Assembly (NCBI GenBank): GCA_014706295.1
Contig: JACSVZ010000001.1
Span: forward strand, 83,388,237 to 83,452,236
Length of the DNA: 64,000 bases
Source of the DNA: Lycocorax pyrrhopterus obiensis
Taxonomy: Eukaryota; Chordata; Aves; Passeriformes; Paradisaeidae
Direction of reading: 5' to 3'
The notes under the pieces: model-generated
What the model saw: only the letters and a program-made list of their open reading frames with translations
Databases searched by the model: none
Told to the model about the DNA's origin: nothing
Part shown: in pieces, positions 12,037 through 26,026 of the stretch
Numbering within the stretch: position 1 is the first letter of the stretch
Layout: every line of letters begins with the position of its first letter
Translations under genes and position numbers: made by a program

Positions 12037-14312
12037 CTGACAGGAAAGGATGAACAAGTGCAAAGATTTCTTGTGATAAGATAAAAAGTGAAGGAAAGCA
12101 CATCATGAGGTCACTCAATTCACTGAACTGTGTAAAATGACTCAACATGAACATCTTCAAATACAACAGCAAAGAGCTCGACTGATTTCTTGCAGCTCTC
12201 CAGAACACACCTGCTGCTCTTTTGAACTATCTCATTAAGTATTGCTCTGAAGCACACGGACCAGCTTTAGCTAGTGAAGATTACAGGGCTCCACACGTCG
12301 CTCTGTCAGGAAATAATTTAATTCTCTCTCTTCTGCACTTGTAGGTGCACCACAAATGGTGCAGAAGACCAGATGATTTGGTTAAGATCCTGCTGTTAAA
12401 GGCTTTTTGATTATAGGAGAGGCATTCTGAAAGCAGTACAGCAAAAGATGAAATGCATCCATAGGTGATCATGAAATATTTGCTCCATTAAACTGACTCA
12501 TGAAAATCTGGACTTCCCAAGCCGAGGTGTGAGTAGATGAACTGCCAGCTAATGAAATAAAATGGCATTCAAAATAGGGTTATACAAAATAAAAAATACT
12601 ATCTAAACTTTGAAGACAATGGATGATTATAAAGTAAATCAAACAACCCAAACCTCCTTGGGTTCAAGGATGACCAGTTGAAAACACCTTTTCATCTCTC
12701 AGCTACTCCCAGACAAGCTCTGTAAAAACAGGACTAGGAACAATTTGTGGGGCCAGTTCCCTACTGCACCAAAACATGCTGAGTTGTACTCAACAGCATA
12801 AACAAGCTATGATAACATCTAAACACAATGCAACACTAGAATCATCTCTTTCCAACCACAATTTTATCATTTTATCACAGAAAATAAGAGCTAAACAAAG
12901 TATCATGACTAGGATTAACACAAGGGGTTAACAAATTCAAACCCAGAATAATGTAAACTCAAGGTAAAATTTCTTTCCTGCAAATTGCAGAATGGAATTG
13001 AAATTAAACTGCATTTAGTTTAAATCCTATTATCACTGGAAACTTTTTTTTAAAAGTCAGCAGTTTTGGCATAATTATGTTCCTGGCCTGTTTCCTCAAC
13101 GGTCTCAGAAGACTTTCCTGTAAAACAGCTTAAATGCACATCCTACTCTGTAAAATGACAGAGTGCATAATATCAGGGTATCCATCACATATAGATGTGA
13201 TTTTTTTTTTCCCAATAGAGCACGTAAGAACAAATCAATCAACCAGAAGATTTTAGCGTATCTTAGCAAAAGTATCCAGAAACAAAGACTTCTTTCTGCT
13301 AACTTAGTAACAAAGACAACTGAAGTAAAAGAAGACATATAAGGTTATCTCATCAAATTTCATTATTCCATATTTAAGGGAATTCTTTCATAAATGCTCC
13401 TGAAATCTTTGAGTAAACTGTTATATTACAATTTCCTGGGATTTCAGAGATTTTAGTAATTTCTCTGAATCCAAGGCAGAAACAAAAGGATTTAATCTTT
13501 ATTTTGTTTCCTTAATAGCAGCCACAACAGCCCAGCAGTACCCAGCATCACAACCCCCTGCACTCACCTTTGCATGGCCAAAGGGCTCTCTGGGGGAGGC
13601 CAAGAGCTCCTTATATTCCACCAGCCAACAACAGCTGTTCACTCAGAGTATAAGCAGAAGCCTATACTCTTACAATTTAGATTACGCTTATTAAAAAGCT
13701 GAAAAAAAGAGGGAGTTTTGTTGTTGCTGTTGATATTTCTTTTTAATAACTTGCCTGCCTTGCTACCTTCCAGCACTGTTACTAGTAATATTAAATTACT
13801 TTTTAGCATCAGCTGGTGGAGAGAGAAATTCTTTTGAGCTTTCAAATCACTCAGATGTATACATCACTTCCTACTTTGCAAAAGGTATTTCTAGCCTAGA
13901 GCCATCTCTTCTTTTTGGAACCCCTAAGAAAATGTTTTGTGTTCCCTCCATGTGGTCTCACTGTCATTAGGGACTAAAATTATTCCTTAGCTGGACCAGT
14001 TTCCTTTCCACGCTACCCAAGTTCAGGTGGTGGTTAAATAGAAACAGCTTTGTCAACACAACACCACTAAAAGTAAAGAAATAAAATACATACAAAACAT
14101 GAAAAAAGAGAAACTGAGAGAGAGAAGATCCCCAAACATGCTCAATTTCAAGGATTTTTAAAAAGCAAAAAACAAACCAGGGTTGGGAACAGGAGGATAA
14201 TTAGGGATTCAAATCTGAACCTAAAGATAAACCAAACTCTGTGCAGCATGCTTGCAGGCTGCTCACAAATCACCAGCCTCTAAATTAAATACAGGAAACA
14301 CCATGTAACCCA

Positions 14313-14326
14313 CCCCCCCCCCCCCC
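14313..14326. repeat. C14 homopolymer
   Basis: A run of 14 C, preceded by CCCA, in otherwise AT-rich unique DNA. The length may be inexact in an assembly. Confidence 0.85.
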
Positions 14327-15104
14327 ATATTTGTCATTATTTGCACTATTGTCACTATCTGCAAGGTATGGTTGACCTCACATGAACCTTAATGTTCATG
14401 GACTGCAGGGAATCAATACAGAAGTGAAAACCAGGGAGACAAAAGCAGAGTGGAGTCAAGCAGGCAGCACATGCCCCAGAACAGCCAAAATTCAGACAAA
14501 CAGATCAGGTTACACATACTCAAGCAAGTACACACCAGTGTAAAATAGGAACCAATAGTTTCAGCTATCAAATAACAGAAAAAAAACTCTTGTAGAAATG
14601 CAATACCAATATAGACAAAATGTAAATCTGGACAATATTTAATAGATTAATACATAAGAGATTGCTCACATTATAGATATTTGGTTGAAAGTTTGGAAAT
14701 AAATATAATAGTTCTGGTAAACAAAAATTAACTATTGTGCTCACGTTAGTATTTTTAAATAAACATCTTGCAAATAATAATTTAAGACACTTTATTCATG
14801 CAATCAAAATGATGCTACCACATAATAACAGTGGGTATTAATGTTTTTGACACTTTAGATTACCTACTTGGTATCAGTTTCCGCCCCCACTGAGAGCAAA
14901 AGAAATATTGAAAAAAAATTGCCAATATATTTAAAATAGAAGCAGATAAGACCTGGGTGTATTCTCTTTGTTGAAATGATACTGTCCATAGATACACAAA
15001 AGGATTCACACAGGGAAGAGGCACAAAGTAAAGTAAAAGCACCAGCCTTTCCAGGTGTGAAACTTTCTGGAGGGAGGATTAAAAAACAACTTCCTTCCCA
15101 GCAG

Positions 15105-15388
15105 GGTTGGACTTTTCTCCCACAGAACAAGCAATAGAACAAGAGGAAACAGCCTTAAGATGTAGCCAAGGGAGGTTTGTTTTAGGTATTAGGAAAACAT
15201 TCTTCACCTAAAGGGTTGCCAAGCATTGGAAGAGCCTGCCCAGAGAAGTGGTGGAGTCATCATCCCTGGAAGGATTTAGAAGATCAGTGGAAGGGGCACT
15301 TAGGAAGATAGTTTAGTGGTGGACTTGGCAGTGCTGAGTTAGAGTCAATCTTAGAGGTCTCTTCCAACCTTAATCATTCTGTGATTCT
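15105..15388 (+). mobile_element. CR1 LINE 3' end, plus strand
   Basis: A 5'-truncated CR1 copy. It keeps typical 3'-region text such as 'ggtggagtcatcatccctgg' and 'tttagtggtggacttggcag', and the CR1 terminal motif 'attctgtgattct' at its end. Only the non-coding 3' part remains. It belongs to the same type as the copies at 35341-35803 and 60026-60253. No target-site duplication is evident, as is usual for CR1. Confidence 0.9.
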
Positions 15389-18300
15389 TCTCCACTTTTT
15401 TGATAACTGCATCCAATTTCTGCAGTGACCAGGGCCTGAATAACATCTAGTCTTCACCATTACAAAGATATTTGAGATGTCAGCCAAGGGGAATATAACA
15501 TGCTATTATTTCAGTTCATGAGTTTGCCCCTTTGAGGTATTTTCTCCTGTCATACTTGATGTGCACCCATATGCTCTATCAGGTTTCTGGCTTTTTTTCT
15601 GAACATCAGAACACCATTTCTTTGAGCAAAGTGCTGTTTTCAGACCAAACACTGTAATTTTCCATTTCAGCTGTAGTAATGACAAAGCTTTCAAGTGGGA
15701 GACTGTTTCACAGAGTCTGGAGCACCAGGTGAGTTCCGAACACACCCAAGGCTGTCCTCTTGCACAGCTCACTGCGCTTGCTGCACTCACTGATGCTATT
15801 TTGGAGTTGGGTAATTCAGTCACTTCTGTTACAAGGACGACAGAGCTTGGACAAAAGTCTGTTCATCATGAGACCAGTGCACGAAGACTCAGTAAAATAT
15901 ACCAACTATTCTGATTCACAGAGAAATCTGTTTTGTTCTCCCATTATGTAAGTTTTCTTCCTCTACCTACTCACACAGGAGTAGGTTTGTTGGGTTTTTT
16001 TAGCTAGGAATATACCCTCCTCACTTTTCTGTTCCCTACCTCCTTATCACTTGCCATAAATCTAATGCTGTTGCAGATTTATGCTATTCAGCCCCTGGAA
16101 AAAGTGAAACTGATAATCTGCATCTTTGCACGTACCTTGAGAAATAACCAAGCAGAGCAGTACACAACCAGAAGTTATTTATCAGATGAGATGAATCACT
16201 CAGTAGTGGGATAATAACAGCATAGCTCTTATAATATATAAAACACTGAAGGAGGCAACAGCAAAAGGTTGACAGGTAGGTAGAAAAGGAGTTCAATGTT
16301 TGTGGAAATTATAAAAGATATTCATTTTGGTATGCGGTTTGGTCTTTGTATAAATCAGCTACTCCCTTGCTCACGAGTGACATGAAAGATGTGTTTCCTA
16401 AAGCAAAGGGGAAAAAGGAAATAACAGTGAAAACATTGATGGAGACAATGTGGAAAAGTTCAGCATGCTGAGTTATTTTAAGTTTAGAAAAAATGCCAGG
16501 AATCCGGGGGGGAAAAAAATATTACAGGAGGGAGGCAATTTTACTTTAATTTTTTTAAATATGTTGGAAAGAAAGTTATAATCTAACTTTATAAGGAAAT
16601 ATTGCAGCCAGTAAAACTGACTTAAACCCTCCAAATTGCAGACAGGATGATGACTGAGGAATTTAAAAAATACCCACCAGAATCAAAGGAAATGTCTTAT
16701 TGGCTTATCTACAATTAAGTAAAACACAGGTTACCAGTGGAAGAATAATTCACTACTACAACTCACAAAAAAAAAAGAAACAAAATGGAAAGAACAGTTT
16801 TACCACTGTCCCATCATCAATGGAACTGGTCAATTTTGAGCTAGTCATCAGTCTATTCACCGATACTTAGGAATAATTAAGCCTGTCAGGACAAGGAAGA
16901 GGAATAAATTAGTACACCATTAAGAGTCCTTTTCAACCCTAATTACAAGCTGCCTTTCCTCAAAAAAAAAAAACAAAAAAAAACCCCAAAACACCACCAA
17001 CAAAAAACATATTAGGGGTTTTCTGTTGCTGCTTTTGTGTTCAAGAGCTTTACTTTATACTGCAAAAATAAGAAACTAAACTGAGCCTTGTACAGGGTCC
17101 TTAGCTTGGTACCCCTGTATAAATATCCCAACATCAAAGCAATTCTCCGATTGCTTCCAGAACTTCTGGCAGTGTTTCATACTATTCCTAGAACACCTCC
17201 TTCACTACTGGGGCAATGAAATTCTTCTTCAAATGCTGACCAGTACTGTGCTTATTACCAAGGGAGAAGCGTACATAAAAATACTGTCTGAGGGGAAAAA
17301 TCACAGACTCTTATTACCATTTGGCTTCTTAAAACAAAAAATTAAACTCATGACACATACATATCACATTAAAACTGAATGAGGGCTGAATACTAGTAGA
17401 TTTAATGTAAGAAGCCTTTATGAATCTGACCTGAGGTCCCTATGCTTTTGAGCAGAAACAAATTCAAGACAGAAAATTAAACAACAGAAAAATTAAACAA
17501 CTGAAAAATAAAAAAGAAATACTTGAGAATTAAATTCTGTTATCTTCTGGTTTCTCTTGAAAATGTGTCTTCTATTGGAAAGCTTTGATATGAAAATTAG
17601 GAGCTTCCTCAGGTCTTACCTATAATAAATATTGAATCTATAACAAAGAGCTTTTGCTTCCAATTAAAAGCCAAATGTTTACACTTGAAAGGTTTTGATT
17701 AATGATAAGACAGCCTTACACAACTGGATAAACATTCTTGTATACTCTGAAAGGGTACAATTTTGCTAAATCTACAGACATTAAAGAAAAAAATGGTTAA
17801 ATTAAAAAAAAACTTTTAAAGTATTTTCTCTCCCCCAAATATAGCACCATTTGTATCTGCTTGTTAGGTCACCTGAGCAGAAACTACTTTAGAATCATGT
17901 AACACATGACAAATCAGGCCTTATCTTCAAAGGTGGTGGTGGGAAAACCCAAAGGAATTTCAAACTCCTGAGATACCAACAAAGAATTTAATTATTAAGT
18001 GATTTACTACACTATTTTGATACTATAATCTGCCTACAATACAGGAATGGGTAAAAGAAAAATTGAAGCAACCCTGGTTCATTACTATATCTTCAAATGT
18101 TTAATATGTATATTTTCAAATGTTTAATATAATGCCAGATAAGAATATCAGAAACAGAAACACAATTCTTTCTCTTTTTTAGAGATCTTTCATAAAATTC
18201 CTTAAGACACCCTGAGGGAATTAATAGAGACAAATCTGAACTCCCATCTATACTGGGAAAATGACTGAATGAAGTATTCCAGCAATAAAAGCAGCTTTGT

Positions 18301-21300
18301 CTAAGTTTAGCTCTCCTAAAATCCCTACTCAGGGAACCTTCGCATTCAGTGCTGTGGGACTGAAGACATCTTAATAGCAGGCAGCACGAAGTTATGTTGT
18401 AACTCACAGACAACCTTTCCCACAGTCTTCTGATCAGATGCTGAGACCAGTCCAAAGAGTCCCCCTTCAACAGGTTGGCCCAGTTCTCCCAGTACCACTC
18501 CAGCAAGGCTTGTACTCTCTCACCACATTTCTCTGCCATAGCTCTGACTTTGGGGATGAAGCTGTAGAAGCAGAAATCTTGTGGGCTCTTTCTACTTATT
18601 ATAAGAAAAGACTTTGTCTTGATAGCACCTTAAAAAAACCCAACTGTTGAATACTGGAGAAAACAAAAATGCAGAAGGGTGAAAATGCCAAGAGACAACC
18701 TTCAAATGCACAAACTGTTCCCTCTGCTTCAGACATAAGTACAGCATTTGAAATGCTAAACAGGTGTCACTTTTCACTCCAAAATTAGTAGTGTAACCTC
18801 AAACTACAATTTTTTTTGCATAAAAATGCCTTGAGATAAGGGACCAAGGGAGGAACCTTTTCTTAGCCAGCTATTTGTGACCACGTCCATTGCTGAGCAG
18901 CACTTTAATAGCTTTAAAATCATGTACTGATATTTTAATATACGCCAAAATATTATTAGTCAATAGAATTAAGTATCTTTATTTCTGTCTTTTGTATACA
19001 AAGTTCCACTACCTAGAACAGTATTTCCCATATTACTGACACATTAAAATAACAAAATATTTGGTGCATCTTGATGCCAAATTCCGTTTGTAGAAACTGC
19101 ATACACTGGAACTGAAATAATTTATATTGGGAGTATGAAAAAATACTCATTTAAGCCAGTTTCGCAAGTACAGTTCACTGCTGGAAAATGCTTTGGAAAA
19201 TAAGACATCTCACACAGAAATTATTTCTTGATACCCACTACCTCTACCAGACCACATTGGTCACCAGCTGCTACTTTTAAATGGCTCTGTTATTCAAGAC
19301 GAAACAAGACAATGAACTTTGGTGGCTACCAAGAACACAGAAAGAGATAGTAGTCAATCTTTCCTTTCAACATCATCACTACCACTCAAATGTCCAGTGA
19401 AGGGCACTTTCTTTAAGTCTGATAAACAGCTCCAGGGTCAGATCTGATTACATAAAAGTTCTGAGCTTCAGCAACTTAAAAGAGCTTTTTTTTTAAAAAA
19501 AAAAAACAATTCACATTTTATTAAACATATGTGCACACTTCCAAATGTCAGGAATTCCAAGCACTTTCCTTATGACTGGAAAATTGTACCCACTCACGGT
19601 CTCTTTACATAGTCATTTCAAAGAGAAATTGAGTTCAAGGGCATGCAGATGACACAGGGAAATTTATTTGTCTACATTTTTGTCCTGAATTTACACAAAG
19701 TCCGATGAGCTGTAATGAATGCCACAGAGAGGAGTACATTGTGTACAAAATAATCTTACTGAAAAGAAATATTTCCACATCTGCCTCTGTTCAGTTCCAT
19801 CCTGCACAGACCGCAAAATGACACAGCTCAGAGTGAATTCAGACAAGTAAATTATAAATGAGTGTTGAACTCTTCTTACAAACAAGTTAACAGAGACTTA
19901 AAATCCAACATGCAAGGGAGTCAAAGCACCTGCCAGAAAGGAATTTTGTAAAGAACACAGTGCATCTCTCCCTTTGTTATAAACACTTCAGCAATGAACA
20001 AAAGGAGGCAGCAAGGCTGTTACTGTTAACCCAATAAAACATTTTCTTCTAATTAGGAGTGAAGCTTAGCTTCCAAACTTTAGTGAAATTCAAGAGGTAA
20101 GCAAAGGGTATGATATATCCTATATCCCAACAATATTATTAGTCCTAAATTTTTAGCATGAAGTTTCCAGGGCAACCTGAGCATCAACTTATATCACTGG
20201 TTGGTTGCAAAGAACAGAGGTTGCCAAGCCACTGAGACACAGCTCCATCAGAACCTAAAATGCAGGAGACCATGTGAGTTACCAAGACCATGTTTCACTG
20301 CAGGTAACCCCATTAATTAGTTTATTATAGGAATTAAGTATATCTATTACATGACCTATTGCAAAATAAGCAGTGGCATTTTGCCCATATAATGAAGAAA
20401 GCACATGTACTTGGAGGACTCCAAGTCAGTCACTTACCAACCCCAAGCCTCTCAAGGAGATGTTAATACTAAACTTTTTCCCAGTCTTTTCCCAAGTTTA
20501 TTCAGGTAGTCAGCTGTTCAAGGCAGGTGTCATCCCTTACTAAGTTCATGTAGCTCCTGATACACGTTGCTGGTGCAACTGCAATTCAGGTCTCTGGTCG
20601 GTCTTTCATTACTTTGTCACATGATGGATTTTGCGAAAGCCCTCGCGTGCCTCCTTTGTGAAAGGAGGTAAACTGACATTGCATAGTGAAGATGGGCAGC
20701 ACCATCCTTATCACTTCAGAAAATGTCAGCCTGAGCAGTTCAAATTTTAAAAAGTATATGGGATATATATAGAACAATATAATAAATATAAGCCAGGGCT
20801 GGTAACTATTCCAGGGATTCTAAATGTAAGGCTAAAACAGTGCTCATTCCAATGAGTCTTTCAATGCTCTGACCTAAAAAAAAAAAAATTTAAAAAGAAA
20901 TTAAAAAAATAATTTCAAGTACATGCTTAAATTATTATTTCCCGTCTAGCAAAGAGCTTAAGTCACTTGTTTGGTTGAATACTGCTGAAATCAAGGGGAC
21001 TTATACACACTCTTAAATTCACTCCCTACCGAGTAAAGCACTAGAGCATGTGCTAAACATGCCCTTGGGAATTAGTGTCTCATGCTGCACACTCTCACAA
21101 ATATTTAGGCGCGTTTAGTTTTGTCACCATGAATATTTCCATTGATTAACATGTGCATAGCTGTTAACAGGAAAAAGACCTGAAGCATACTAAGGAGGAA
21201 ATTTATCAAACAAATTCCAACTGCAACATTGCTTCTTTTTGTAAATTACAATCCCAGAGGTAAATGAGAAATTTCTCTATATGAAGAGATAAGAGTAAGG

Positions 21301-23750
21301 GAGTCAAAACTGTTAAGGGGAAAAATATACTACAGAAGTAAAGCAAGTTATTGCCACAGCTCACTAACAGAAAAGTAAATTTTCTTTGCTCAGCTTCCAC
21401 ATCTTTTCCATACTCAGTTCTTTAACAGGGCACGTAAATCCAAAACAGCATAGTATTTGCATTTTTAGTCCCATATAATTAATGAGCACTTTTCCCTCTT
21501 ACTTCAATCAGAACCCCCATATAGGAAAATATAAGCCAATTGATGCCATATGTCCCTCTGAATTGTTATTCCAGATGTATTCCTTGTATTCCTTGGAGTC
21601 ACAGAATTGAAGTTCCTGTTTCCTTGAAAAATAACACATTCCTAAAAACTCAAATGAAGCATTTTTGAGTATAAAGTAGTTTATTAATATGATTCCTTTT
21701 TTTGGTAATGTTCATTTCCTTCAGCATTTTTTCCTGTAACCTAAGTACAAAATAAAGGAATAATTTACCCATAACATATTAAATTGTCAAGAAGCACAAA
21801 CGCACTTAGCTTTAGCTTTTAGCTTGAGATTTCTCTGGCCAGAATGGCTACCTAGCACTTGAACGGGCGTTTGGGAACTAATTTTTAAGTTTTCATTTCC
21901 ATTAGCACAGAAAAACTTCACCCATAGTCTGAAGCAGTGGGATTTGATCAGAATTCTTGCTTTTGAAACACTGCAATGTTTCATTATCTTTTTCTTTAGC
22001 TTTGTAACAAAGAAAGAAATAAAAATGCACCATTTTGGTAGGAATATTTGCTTAACTGAAGGTTAACTGAGCTTTAAGTACTGCAAACAGAAAATCAGAA
22101 GTGGGGAAGGGAGTTGCAGCAATAGCTTTCCCACACTGCCCTGCCAACAACCTCAACCTTGTTGGGCCATTTTCTCTAAGGGCTAGAAGTAATTAAGTTT
22201 CATTGCTAAATCAGTCTTGAGGCTGTCTTGAGCAGAAAAATCACTTATGCTTAATTGCATGCGGTGATGTGGTGAGCAGTCCATTAGGCAGACTGCAGAT
22301 ACCAGTTTACTTTTTGCAGCTCTGCAGGATACTTATAAATGAAAGGTCATTATTTAATCCAGGCAGTCACTTGTATAATACATATTTCCTACAGAAAACA
22401 GTGCTACTTCAAAAAAGGCTCATATTTGAGTTTCTGTTACATAGTTCTATTAAATAATATTTTGAGGGTTTTTGGGTTTAAAAACTTGAGTTTCTGAAAC
22501 TCAGAAACAATAAAACTGAATGTTTATTCTACCATAATAAACACATATTTAATAATTTTATTACAATTTTATCGATTGTACTACAAATATTTTAAAAAAC
22601 AATATATTTAAAAAAACTGAACTGCCCATCATTTTTAATATAAGAGGACGCATCTGTAACATAAATATGTACAGTTACACACATACATCTGAACACATGC
22701 ACATGGCCAGAGGCATACTCTCCATGACCACGAAACTCTACAGACTGTTTGCTAATCAGAACCACATATTTTTCACCTGATTCCATCAACAAAGAATTAG
22801 TTTCCACTAAATTGTAACCGACAGGAACAGATTGGTTTCATGGTTCAGACTGGGAGAATTGTTCCAGCAGTTCATGCACCCTAACATTCCTGCTGCTGGC
22901 AGATCAGATCTTCACCTATCGCAATCACCTTGCACTGAGACACCAGTCAAGAAAGACAATAGAATCCTTCATAAGTGATTAAATATTGTAAAAATACAAC
23001 AATAAATTATTACAATGAACCCTGGCAGACTGTTACTACAGAACTTTAGCAATGTTTATTTCCATTAACATCCACTATTCCTGATTCTTGAGTACCCACA
23101 ATGCTCACTCCTGAGCAGTGAGCAACAGCATTTGATCTTGCTCGTAACAACAACTTACTTAACATTTGTAAAGGTACCTAAATATCTGAGGCTAGACTGT
23201 TCTACTAAACATGCTGTTATTTAGGTATAGGGTTGGCCTCCTGGGGCAAATGCATAGAAGTCTTTAAAAGAAGGAAGAACATCAAAGATTTTTAAGTTTG
23301 AAATTATTCCAGATCACTGGAGTGTAATACCAGTCTTACAGTGTCCAAAAAAGCCAGCTGTGCTCATCCAATAAGGATCACAACCTGTCACGTGATAGAC
23401 ATGTTCTAGAGTCTCTTCCCCCACCACCAAATAAAGTCACACCAGAAATACTTCACCTTGTGTTCAGTATCAGTTCCCAATCCTAGTAGTCAACCTCCCT
23501 ATCAACATTTTCCCAGTATTTTCCCATACCTTCACTTTTTGGAAAGAACAATAAAACCCTTAGCCTTTATAATCTGGAACTGCTTACCTTAGGTACTGTC
23601 ATTTGATTTTTCTACAGATTAAGAGAAATTCGTGTAAATTTTAACTTTTATATAATATTAATCAATTATATGCCCAATAAAGTAGGATTATTCTAGCTTT
23701 ATACCTACCGAAAAATGTTTGAAAATTTAGGTCTTTAAACACAGAGTAGC
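15389..23750. other. unique AT-rich DNA
   Basis: No recognisable gene. The only GC-rich block is 18408-18561, listed as an exon candidate. A 16-bp unit occurs twice at 18092-18107 and 18115-18130. On the minus strand a pyrimidine-rich AG|GTAAG junction at about 17619-17620 resembles a recursive splice site. Poly-A and poly-T stretches lie near 16960, 19490 and 20880. A 42-nt minus-strand segment at 19760-19801 has splice-like borders but is open in more than one frame. Confidence 0.45.
18408..18561 (-). CDS. candidate internal exon, 154 nt
   Basis: The strongest exon-like block by length. The minus-strand acceptor TTTCTGCTTCTACAG and donor TCT|GTGAGT enclose one base plus 51 sense codons, clearly more GC-rich than the flanks. 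The frame begins FIPKVRAMAEKCGERVQ and is tryptophan-rich in the middle (EWYWENWANLL), suggesting a soluble helical segment. It enters in the phase left by 31573-31723 and exits at a codon boundary, matching 838-884. The frame also stays open past the donor to about 18093, so part of the openness is not exon-specific. No family is recognised. An old degenerate transposon ORF is the main alternative. Confidence 0.33.
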
Positions 23751-23797
23751 ACACAGAATCACAACATGATTGTTTAAGTTGGATGGAATGGAAAAAG
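23751..23797 (-). mobile_element. short CR1 3'-tail remnant, minus strand
   Basis: Begins 'acacagaatcacaacatgat' and continues 'gtttaagttggatggaatgg', which matches the reversed CR1 3' end (cacagaatcacagaatggtt then ttggaagggac) with several substitutions. Only about 50 bases are recognisable. Confidence 0.5.
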
Positions 23798-24102
23798 CTT
23801 TCTCACTGACTGTAGGCACATTCACCCTTTTTTCAGAAAACCAAAAAAAGACATTTTAAACTGCATTTTGATTTATGCAATTTGTTAACATACAGGACAA
23901 TTAAAAGTTACCAAAGATTACTATTATTTCTTCTTTGTGTTCAACAATACTTTACTAAGTCAAACACATGGACAAGAAGCATAAAATAACTTGAATTGAA
24001 TGAGAACACTGTTTTCCAAAAGGAGTATTACATTTAATTAGCTGAAAATCACTGGATGCAACATTTACACTGACATTAAGACACCCCTTCTTCAAAGTGA
24101 CT

Positions 24103-24478
24103 GTTCAGCCTGGAGAAGAAAAGGTTGCATGGAGACCTCACAGCAACCATCCAGCATGTGAAGGGGGCCTACAGGGCAGCCAAGAGGGACTTCTTCATCA
24201 GGCACTGTAGTGATAGGACAAGGGGGAATGGCTTCAAACTGAGAGTACATTTGGATTAGTTGTTAGAAAGAAATTCTTTACTGTGAGGGTGGTGAGGCAC
24301 TGGCGCAGGTTGCCAGAGAAGCTGTGGATGCCCCATCCCTGGAAGTGTTCAAGGCCAGGTTGGATGGGGCTCTGAGCAACCTCGTCCAGTGGAAGGTGTC
24401 CCTGCCCATGATGAGGGGGAGATGGAACTAGATGTTCCTCAAAGTCCCTTCCTACCCAAACCACTCCATGATTCTGTG
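24103..24478 (+). mobile_element. CR1 LINE 3' end, plus strand
   Basis: A 5'-truncated CR1 starting at the 'cagcctggagaagaaaagg' region. It contains 'gataggacaagggggaatgg', 'ggtggtgaggcactgg' and the 3' block 'gatggggctctgagcaacct', and ends at 'ccatgattctgtgag'. It is non-coding. It resembles the family of the 40043-40800 copy rather than that of the 15.1, 35.3 and 60.0 kb copies, so at least two CR1 subfamilies are present. Confidence 0.93.
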
Positions 24479-25978
24479 AGTGTACATACAGCAGTGATTT
24501 AGTTGACATGCACATATTTACACTGAGAAGCGTTAGTGAAGACCGTGTGCGTTCATACACTGGCAAGGCTATCCTTCCAAAAACTTGAATCAAACAACTG
24601 GCACAGATACTGAAGATCAGTTGAGTTATGCTTTAGTACCACTCAGCATTCTTAAATGCCTAGAGGAATGTGAACAAATTCTTAGCTTTATCAGGTTAAG
24701 TATCTTCTTACAGTGGCCTATTTCTTCAACTCTATGAAAGAATTAACACACATCAGTAGCAACACCACCCAAGTGAGAAAGAAGCATTATTAAAGCATGA
24801 AGTTCCAGTAGCACCTACTCTGCCTTTCCTCACATACAGGAGTAAAAATCCCCCTACACATGATCTTTACTCTGGCAGAACAATGGAGTTGCAGGGGGCA
24901 ATTTTGGGGACAGGTTTTAAGTATAAAGCAAATGACAGCTTCATTCCAAGGCCATGACACAGAAGACCAAAAAACTAGATTGGGAGCTAAATATATTTCC
25001 TTACATTTAGCTTTGTTGCCGTAATTTTTTATTGTCTACTTTTACCATGCACTCACTGCTTTGCTGATGGAAAAGAGTAAGAAATCTGAAATATATAGGC
25101 AAAGTATTAAGGGAAAAAAAAAAGAGAAGTCTTTAAAATAGATAATTCCCTCCTTACTTTACTCCTTGCCAATACTTTCTCGGTGAAACACACCTGGCAA
25201 ATACCTCTGAGCATAATTGAATTTACTTTTTAGCCTTGTGTTTCACTTCATAAAGGGAAGTTATGACTATTCTAAGATAAATACATACCATGAGCTTGCA
25301 CTAAAGAAAATTACAATAACGGCTAGCATGGTATGTTAAATGCCTAAAGTACTAAATCCCATTGTTCCACTCCATGAAAAATAGACAGACTATGTTTTCC
25401 ATATGCTTAAAAGAAAAACACAAAGCATGAGTCACCTAGATATTATTTCTCTTCTGTTTTGCAAGTTAAGTTCTCCAAGTTTCCCAGCTTGCGTGTTACC
25501 GTTCTTCAGTGGTATCTCTCCATATTCTGAAATATGTAGCCACTATCCTACTTTCAGATCTTCCTACCTTAAATTTACACCAGACGTGATTCCTACGGTG
25601 CATTAATTTTTCACATTCCCTAACAAATTAATTCCATCACAACACTTTAAAATTATTTAGAGCAGGTCAATACTTTTATCAAGGCTTGAGACGATTTTTA
25701 GAAAGGAACAGACTATCCTCAGGCAAATGGCATATTAAAAGAGCAGAAAAGTTCTTTATGTTCAGCTATGCTTTTGAGACAAGTTTTCTTTCCTCTTCAT
25801 GATTAAAAATTAATTAAAAATCTATATAGACCACTTAAAATGGATAACCCAGGGCAAGCTAGACAAATAACACCTTCACACAAGTGAATACATGGCAAAA
25901 ACAGCACTGGAACACTGCACACTGGAACACCTCAAAGGCAATCTGGTGGTTTCCCTCCCCAGGGTTCAACGGCTTTCT

Positions 25979-25981
<3 letters not shown>
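24479..25981. other. unique AT-rich DNA
   Basis: Nothing beyond unique sequence is recognised between the CR1 3' end and the (TC)n array. Confidence 0.5.

Positions 25982-26021
<40 letters not shown>
25982..26021. repeat. (TC)20 microsatellite
   Basis: Forty bases of uninterrupted TC dinucleotide (GA on the other strand), the longest perfect microsatellite in the window. Such tracts can form triplex (H-DNA) structures and vary in length between individuals. Confidence 0.95.

Positions 26022-26026
<5 letters not shown>

Larger units (their letters stand above)
7020..15104. other. unique DNA with low-confidence exon candidates
   Basis: Mostly AT-rich and non-repetitive. GC-richer patches lie at about 8560-8680, 9050-9480 and 10210-10500. 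The 9.0 kb patch contains a minus-strand open frame ending in a stop (8878-9113), and 11980-12036 has exon-like borders; both are listed separately. A C14 run interrupts it at 14.3 kb. No repeat family was recognised. Confidence 0.45.

Noticed and set aside
13567..13630. Minus-strand exon ending AAG|GTGAGT near 13567
   Set aside because: The donor is strong, but the only acceptors lack a pyrimidine tract and the frame meets a stop soon upstream.
18093..18539. A single 148-codon minus-strand gene
   Set aside because: Only the first third is GC-rich and coding-like. The rest is AT-rich with poor composition. The exon-like portion is reported instead.
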